Assembly (NCBI GenBank): GCA_934613645.1
Contig: CAKTTC010000007.1
Coordinates: 1 to 64,000, forward strand
Source: an uncultured Opitutales bacterium
Lineage (GTDB): Bacteria; Verrucomicrobiota; Verrucomicrobiia; Opitutales; Intestinicryptomonadaceae
Direction of reading: 5' to 3'
Length of the DNA: 64,000 nt
Shown: piece by piece, positions 59,049 through 64,000 of the stretch
How the letters are laid out: each line of letters opens with the position of its first letter
How positions within the stretch are numbered: position 1 is the stretch's first letter
The notes under the pieces: generated by a model
Databases searched by the model: none
The model's input: the letters and a program-made list of their open reading frames with translations, nothing else
What the model was told of the DNA's origin: nothing
Translations under genes and position numbers: made by a program

Positions 59049-60635
59049 ATGAAAGTATTAGTAGCAGATCCAATCTCGCCGAAAGGTGTAGAATTACTTA
59101 AAAAAGAAGGCTTTGAGACTGTCGAGGCATACGGCTCGACTCCGGAGCAGATTAAAGAGCTCATCAAGGACGCCGACGCGGTTATCGTCAGAAGCGAAAC
59201 CAAAATCACCGCCGACGTTCTCGCGTGCGCAAAGCAGTTGAAGGCTGTAGGCCGCGCCGGTGTGGGCGTAGATAACATCGACATTCCCGCCGCCTCCGAA
59301 AAGGGCGTTGTGGTTATGAACACTCCCACGGGTAATACCATTGCCACTGCGGAACTTACGTTCACGCACATTATGGTCGGCACGCGCCCGATTACTCAGG
59401 CAAACGCCTCCATTCACGAAGGCAAGTGGGACAGAAAATCTTTCAAGGGCACGGAGCTTAAAAACAAGGTTTTGGCGGTGCTCGGTATGGGCAGAATCGG
59501 CGCGGAAGTTGCAAAGCGCGCAATGGCGTTCGGCATGAAAGTTCTTGCGTATGACCCGTTCCTGACGGAAGCGCGCGCCAAAACTTTGGGCGTGCAGATT
59601 GTTCCGCTTGAAGAGGCCTTCAAAACTGCCGACTACATCACAGTCCACATGCCCCTCACGGAAGCCACAAAGTATATGATTGACGAAAAGGCTTTCGACC
59701 TGATGAAAAAGGGCGTGCGCGTGTTCAACTGCGCCCGCGGCGGAATCATCAAGGAAACGGCTTTGGTCGAAGCCCTCAAAAGCGGCAAAGTTGCTGCGGC
59801 GGGCTTGGACGTTTACGAATCTGAACCCCTCGCCAAGGACAGCCCCCTGCGCGATTTCCCGAACTTGGTGCTCACTCCCCACTTGGGCGCGTCCACAAAA
59901 GAAGCTCAGGAAAGCTGCGGCATAGAGGTGGCGGAAGTCATTTCCGACGCACTCAAAGGCGGCGCAATCCGCAATTCGGTAAACAAGCCGAGCGTTGATG
60001 CGGAGTCGATGAAGCAGATTTCCCCGTATATCCAGCTCTGCGAAAAACTGGGCACGTTTGCCCAGCAGATTTCGGCGGACAGGGTGAAGAAAATTGTCGT
60101 GAAATACTTCGGCAAGCTCGGAAACATCGACAACAAGCTTCTTACAATCGCAGTCCAGAAGGGCTATCTTTCCAAGATTACCGAAAACGCCAACGACCTC
60201 AATTCGCCCGCAAAAATGAAGCACTTGGGCATTGAAGTTGTGAGCGTGAACACAACCGCCGAGGCAGACTACTCGGAATTGGTCGAAATCGACGTCGAAT
60301 TTGAAAACGGCGCGGTTCAGAACATCGCGGGCACAGTCATGGGCAAGGTTGCAAAGCCGATGCTCGTGCAAATCGGCGCGTATAAGGTTTCGGCAAACCT
60401 CGCGGGCAAGTGTGCTTTGATGCTCAAGAACAACGACACCCCCGGAATGGTCGGCATTATCGGCACGGCTTTGGGCAAGCACGACTGCAACATCGCGAAT
60501 ATGAGCCTCGCCAGAATGGACGGCGGCAACGCGCTGAGCATTTACGAGCTCGACGCCGTTCCCACGCCCGAAGTTGTCAAGGAGCTTGGCGGCTTGGCGA
60601 AAATCGACGCGGTCAAAGTGGTGGATTTGTCTTAG
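59049..60635 (+). CDS. serA: D-3-phosphoglycerate dehydrogenase, long form with ACT domain
   Basis: 528 residues. The substrate domain starts MKVLVADPISPKGVELLK. GRAGVGVDNIDIPAASEKG, the NAD motif AVLGMGRIGAEVAKRA and the catalytic RGGIIKETAL, SEPL and TPHLGASTKEAQ are in order. An intervening domain and a C-terminal ACT domain (ALMLKNNDTPGMVGIIGTALG) follow. It is the first step of serine synthesis. plsY starts 1 base after the stop. Confidence 0.96.
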   Translation: MKVLVADPISPKGVELLKKEGFETVEAYGSTPEQIKELIKDADAVIVRSETKITADVLACAKQLKAVGRAGVGVDNIDIPAASEKGVVVMNTPTGNTIATAELTFTHIMVGTRPITQANASIHEGKWDRKSFKGTELKNKVLAVLGMGRIGAEVAKRAMAFGMKVLAYDPFLTEARAKTLGVQIVPLEEAFKTADYITVHMPLTEATKYMIDEKAFDLMKKGVRVFNCARGGIIKETALVEALKSGKVAAAGLDVYESEPLAKDSPLRDFPNLVLTPHLGASTKEAQESCGIEVAEVISDALKGGAIRNSVNKPSVDAESMKQISPYIQLCEKLGTFAQQISADRVKKIVVKYFGKLGNIDNKLLTIAVQKGYLSKITENANDLNSPAKMKHLGIEVVSVNTTAEADYSELVEIDVEFENGAVQNIAGTVMGKVAKPMLVQIGAYKVSANLAGKCALMLKNNDTPGMVGIIGTALGKHDCNIANMSLARMDGGNALSIYELDAVPTPEVVKELGGLAKIDAVKVVDLS

Positions 60636-60636
60636 T

Positions 60637-61242
60637 ATGAATCTGCTCGGCTACGTTATAACGGCATTGGCGGGATACCTCTTCGGGGCTATCCCGTTCG
60701 CCGTAATTATCGCCCGAAGCAGGGGGGTCGACATTTTCAAGGCGGGCAGCGGAAACCCGGGGGCTACGAACGTCAAGCGCGTTTGCGGAAAGTTCGCGGG
60801 CAACCTGTGCTTTTTGCTCGACGCGGCGAAGGGTTTTGCCGCCGCCTCTTTCCCCGTTTGGGCGAAGTATTTGGGCGTGAGTTTTGAAGCTCCCGAGCAC
60901 TTGGTTTACGTCGGGCTTGTAGCCGCCATTGTGGGGCACAGTTTTTCGGTGTTCATCAAGTTCCGGGGCGGAAAGGGCGTTGCGGTCACAATCGGCGGGC
61001 TGCTGTTCGTGATGATTGTTCCCATTCTTGTGGGGCTCGCGCTTTGGGTGGCGGTTTTCTACGCAAGCAGGTATGTGTCGCTGGCGTCGATTGCAATGGC
61101 GGTATCGCTGCCGATTTCGTCGTATTTTTATTTCGGTGTGGGGGCGCAGCTTTACATTGCCGCCGCCATCGCCGCAGTGATTGTCTACCGCCACAGAAGC
61201 AACATTTCGCGCCTGCTGCGCGGAACGGAGAACAGGTTTTAG
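60637..61242 (+). CDS. plsY: Glycerol-3-phosphate acyltransferase PlsY
   Basis: 201 residues with five membrane helices. The motif GSGNPGATNVKRVCGK binds glycerol phosphate, and GHSFSVFIKFRGGKGVAV is the second conserved loop. It acylates glycerol-3-phosphate using acyl phosphate; plsC at 12 kb performs the next acylation. It lies between serA and hom with 1-base gaps on both sides, so all three share a transcript. Confidence 0.95.
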   Translation: MNLLGYVITALAGYLFGAIPFAVIIARSRGVDIFKAGSGNPGATNVKRVCGKFAGNLCFLLDAAKGFAAASFPVWAKYLGVSFEAPEHLVYVGLVAAIVGHSFSVFIKFRGGKGVAVTIGGLLFVMIVPILVGLALWVAVFYASRYVSLASIAMAVSLPISSYFYFGVGAQLYIAAAIAAVIVYRHRSNISRLLRGTENRF

Positions 61243-61243
61243 C

Positions 61244-62542
61244 ATGTCGGAAAAAGTTTACAGAATCGGGTTTATCGGAATGGGCACGGTAGGTCAGGGT
61301 GTATGGAAGCACCTGCAAACCGACCGCGAACGCACTCAGGCGCGTCTGGGCACGCGCTACGAACTCGTGAAGGCGAGCGTGCGCGACATCAACAAAAAAC
61401 GCGACATCGACATCTCACGCGAGCAGATGACCGAAGACCCGCTCGACGTTGTCCGCGACGACTCCATCGACATTGTTTGCGAGCTTATGGGCGGCACCGA
61501 CAGGGCTTTGGCTCTCACTCTCGAAGCCCTCAAGCGCGGCAAGGTTGTAGTCAGCGCAAACAAGGCGGTAATTTGCAAGCACGGCGCGGAGATTTTTGAA
61601 ACCGCGCAAAAATACGGCGGCAAGTATTTCTTTGAAGCCAGCGTTGCGGGCGGAATCCCCGTAATCAAGGTTCTGCGCGAGGGGCTTGTGGCGAACGGAT
61701 TTTCGCTCATCTACGGAATTTTAAACGGCACGTGCAACTACATTCTCACGCGCATGGAGCGCGAAAACGCCCCGTATGAATCAATCGTTGCCGACGCCCG
61801 CAAGCTCGGCTACGTGGAGGCGGATGAATCGCTCGACCTCGACGGCTGGGACGCCGCGCACAAAATCTCCATTTTGGCGTATTTGGCGCACGGCGTTTGG
61901 GCAAATCCCGAAAAGGACATGCTCGTTTCGGGAATCCGCGGAATCCGCCTTGAGGACATGCACTGGGCGCGCGAAAACAACTTCCGCATAAAGCTCATCG
62001 GCGCGGCTCGCAAGCGCGGCGACGCCCTCTCGGTTTCCGTCTATCCCGCGTTATTGCCCCTCACCGACGTTGTAGCCAACGTCAACGAAGTCTACAACGC
62101 CGTTTCTCTCAGCGGCGACGTTGTGGGGCGCACCGTCCACATCGGGCGCGGAGCGGGGCAGGACGCCACTGCAAGTGCCGTGATTGCCGACATTGCCGAC
62201 GCTCTGAAATCATTGGCGAGCGCGTCGGCATCGCACCTGATTGTTCCCGCTTCGGCGAACATTCACTTTGCCACGCCCGAGGAGGTTATCGGCGAATTTT
62301 ACTTGCGCATGCAGGTTCGCGACGAGGCGGGCGTATTGGCGTCGGTTGCCTCTATTCTCGCTGCGGAGGGGATTTCCATAGAGCTTTTACAGCAGAAAAA
62401 GCACGACACCGAAGGGCGCGCGTGGCTTCTTCTTACAACGCACTCCACGAACGAGGCTGCCATTCGCCGCGCGTGCATTGCGCTTGAATCATCGAAGCTA
62501 ATATATGACAATCCTTTTGTTCTTCGTATATTCAAATATTAA
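61244..62542 (+). CDS. hom: Homoserine dehydrogenase with ACT domain
   Basis: 432 residues. NAD(P)-binding GFIGMGTVGQGVWKHL starts at residue 8. DIVCELMGG, VVSANKAVICKHG, SVAGGIPVIKVL, and YVEADESLDLDGWDAAHKI with the catalytic Lys/Asp region follow. A C-terminal ACT domain (GEFYLRMQVRDEAGVLASVA) allows feedback by threonine. It follows plsY by 1 base. Its stop is immediately before a repeat element. Confidence 0.95.
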   Translation: MSEKVYRIGFIGMGTVGQGVWKHLQTDRERTQARLGTRYELVKASVRDINKKRDIDISREQMTEDPLDVVRDDSIDIVCELMGGTDRALALTLEALKRGKVVVSANKAVICKHGAEIFETAQKYGGKYFFEASVAGGIPVIKVLREGLVANGFSLIYGILNGTCNYILTRMERENAPYESIVADARKLGYVEADESLDLDGWDAAHKISILAYLAHGVWANPEKDMLVSGIRGIRLEDMHWARENNFRIKLIGAARKRGDALSVSVYPALLPLTDVVANVNEVYNAVSLSGDVVGRTVHIGRGAGQDATASAVIADIADALKSLASASASHLIVPASANIHFATPEEVIGEFYLRMQVRDEAGVLASVASILAAEGISIELLQQKKHDTEGRAWLLLTTHSTNEAAIRRACIALESSKLIYDNPFVLRIFKY

Positions 62543-62556
62543 GCTTGTGAAATTTT

Positions 62557-62623
62557 TTTATAATTCCTAAAGCGGCGCGGTTGGCAAAGCCAACTCCCGC
62601 TTTATTTTTTGGTTGAAGTTTTG
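62557..62623 (-). repeat. Short hairpin element (copy 13)
   Basis: Read on the minus strand: AAAACTTCAACCAAAAAATA, AAAGCGGGA, palindrome GTTGGC-TTT-GCCAAC (62581-62595), then CGCGCCGCTTTAGGAATTAT. It is closest in flanks to copy 1 at the start of the window. A truncated half-copy lies at about 62732-62757. The rest of 62543-62857 holds no gene, only further weak hairpins. Confidence 0.75.
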
Positions 62624-62857
62624 TATGGGCTAAAGTGATTGCGCTTGGCAAAAGCCCAATTTGACAAGCCACTTTGTTTAATGCAGGCATAGCTCAAGTG
62701 GTGGTTGTTGTCTGAAATGTAATCCGTCTTTATTTTTTCATTGAAGTTTTTGTGCCCCCAAAGTGTCGGCGTTTTTATGTCGGAAAAAACGCGCATTCGG
62801 CGAATAAAGTATGAAAAAAAAGTTGCGTCGGGCGTCTTGATTTGCGATTCTAAGCGA

Positions 62858-64000
62858 ATGATTCGAAGACTGTTTGTAGAAGAAAAAAACGGAAGTTCGT
62901 CAACATCGCTTTTGAACGACATCAAAGGCAATCTAAACATTCCCGCGCTCGAAGGTCTGCGCGTGCTTCAGCGTTACGACGTTGAAGGGCTTGAACAGTC
63001 GGAATTCGACAAAGTGCGTAATCTCATTTTCTGCGAAGCTCCCGTCGAAAATCTGTTCGAAGAACAGTTCCCGCTGTCCGACGCCGAAACGGCGTTCGCC
63101 ATAGAATTTCTCCCCGGACAGTTCGACCAGCGCGCCGACTCCGCCGAACAGTGTGTGCAGATTGTAGCGCGCTGCCGTCCGAAAGTTGCGTGTGCGCGTG
63201 TTTTCGTTCTCAAAGGCAAGCTTTCCGAAAGCGACATCGACCGCGTAAAAAAGTATTTGATAAATTCTGTAGACAGCCGCGAAGCCTCAATGGCAAAGCC
63301 CGAAACGCTTGTGCGCGCGGCTAAAACCCCCGCCGACGTCGCCGTTGTGGAGGGTTTTGTAGATATGGATATGGCGGGGATTGCCGCTATGCACAAAAAA
63401 ATGTCGCTTGCGATGTCGGTTGACGACCTCGAATTTTGCAGAAAATATTTTGCCCAAGAGCAGAAGCGCAACCCCACAATCACGGAAATCAGGCTTCTGG
63501 ACACCTATTGGAGCGACCACTGCCGCCACACCACATTCCTTACAAAGCTCGAAAACGTGAAAATCGACGGCGGCGAGCTCAACAACCCCGTCAAGCGTTC
63601 GTGGGACGAATACCTCAAAACGCGCGCCGATTTGGGGCTTGAAAAGCGCGGCAAAAACGTGTGTTTAATGGACGTTGCCCTCATTGCAATGCGCGCGCTC
63701 AAGGCGCAGGGCAAGCTTGAAGACCTCGAACAGAGCGAGGAAATCAACGCCGCAAGCATTGTCGTGAACGTCGATATTGACGGCAAGCCCGAAGAATATC
63801 TGGTGATGTTCAAAAACGAAACGCACAACCACCCGACAGAAATAGAACCTTTCGGCGGCGCGGCAACCTGTCTGGGCGGCGCAATCCGCGACCCGCTCTC
63901 GGGCAGAAGCTACGTCTATCAGGCAATGCGCGTCACGGGCGCGGGCGACCCCCGCACGCCTTTCGACAAAACCCTCGCGGGCAAGTTGCCCCAGCGCAAA
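62858..64000 (+). CDS. purL: Phosphoribosylformylglycinamidine synthase, large single-chain type (5' part)
   Basis: Partial: 381 codons without a stop to the window end. MIRRLFVEEKNGSSSTSLL, then GVRVLQRY-like LRVLQRYDVEGLEQ, YWSDHCRHTTFLTKL and FKNETHNHPTEIEPFGGAA with CLGGAIRDPLSGRSYVYQAM match the roughly 1,200-residue single-polypeptide FGAM synthases of purine synthesis, whose glutaminase domain would lie to the right. ATG 62858 fits the family N-terminus. An in-frame ATG at 62777 would add 27 residues and is disfavoured, as it has no ribosome-binding site. Confidence 0.93.
   Translation, partial: MIRRLFVEEKNGSSSTSLLNDIKGNLNIPALEGLRVLQRYDVEGLEQSEFDKVRNLIFCEAPVENLFEEQFPLSDAETAFAIEFLPGQFDQRADSAEQCVQIVARCRPKVACARVFVLKGKLSESDIDRVKKYLINSVDSREASMAKPETLVRAAKTPADVAVVEGFVDMDMAGIAAMHKKMSLAMSVDDLEFCRKYFAQEQKRNPTITEIRLLDTYWSDHCRHTTFLTKLENVKIDGGELNNPVKRSWDEYLKTRADLGLEKRGKNVCLMDVALIAMRALKAQGKLEDLEQSEEINAASIVVNVDIDGKPEEYLVMFKNETHNHPTEIEPFGGAATCLGGAIRDPLSGRSYVYQAMRVTGAGDPRTPFDKTLAGKLPQRK

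Noticed and set aside
62690..62740. tRNA-like stretch GCAGGCATAGCTCAAGTGG
   Set aside because: It resembles a tRNA 5' end and D arm, but there is no anticodon stem, no GGTTCRA arm and no acceptor partner downstream.

Overview
The window looks like a chromosomal segment of a Gram-negative member of the Verrucomicrobiota, most likely the Opitutales side. This is inferred from gene content, not from a marker-gene tree. Pointers are five clustered type II-like pseudopilins, lipid A genes (lpxA, an LpxR-like deacylase), several exported carbohydrate-active enzymes (GH36-like, GH97), a Tat-exported Gfo/Idh oxidoreductase beside a HEAT-like protein, and a moderately high GC content with a strong preference for GC-ending codons. 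Coding density is high and both strands are used. I found no rRNA or convincing tRNA genes.

Layout. 1-339 is a repeat-rich leader before obg. 1.4-5.6 kb is a pseudopilin operon. 5.9-13.7 kb is a + strand run of biosynthetic genes: a SUMF1-domain membrane protein, hisA, an RlmI-like methyltransferase, tyrA, an aroA-cmk fusion, plsC, a guanidinium-type SMR exporter and queE. 13.8-20.7 kb holds a membrane protein, a candidate 6S RNA, an AmpG-like transporter, a RodZ-like protein, a Dabb protein, cca, grpE and dnaJ. 20.7-21.76 kb is a noncoding block of tandem multi-hairpin repeats. 21.76-24.76 kb is a minus-strand operon (rlmH plus two exported proteins of unknown function). 24.98-30.3 kb carries a GH36-like enzyme, pyrD, efp and argA. 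30.35-30.7 kb is a cluster of short hairpin repeats running into rsmD. 31.2-38.4 kb carries an LpxR-like protein, thiC, a redox protein, a lipoprotein, a membrane protein, lpxA and pdxA. 38.4-42.8 kb holds holA, two small genes and umuDC. 42.8-43.3 kb is a second highly structured noncoding block. 43.4-48.1 kb is a five-gene minus operon (class III aminotransferase, yggS, aroE, prepilin peptidase, xerC) in which every junction is a 4-base ATGA overlap. 48.2-55.3 kb has lgt, Gfo/Idh, a HEAT-like protein, GH97 and a NYN-domain protein. 55.4-58.9 kb is an AT-richer island with a frameshifted acyltransferase and a Sel1-repeat protein. The rest is serA-plsY-hom and the 5' part of purL.

Working together. 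The prepilin peptidase at 44-45 kb could process the pseudopilins at 1.4-5.1 kb. aroE, tyrA, aroA, hisA, serA, hom, argA, pyrD, purL, thiC and pdxA point to wide biosynthetic capability. lpxA, LpxR, lgt, plsC and plsY serve the envelope. GH36, GH97, Gfo/Idh and the exported proteins suggest use of galactoside-type or other complex glycans.

The least explained feature is a family of intergenic DNA elements built from small perfect palindromes, mostly with 3-base loops. The flanks are conserved between copies, but the stem sequences differ and remain self-complementary. The family includes single ~65-base elements (at least 13 fuller copies plus truncated ones), a four-unit tandem array with a period of 134-138 bases, and larger composite blocks that share modules over tens of kilobases. 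I cannot match these to a known element, and they are the best candidates here for something undescribed.
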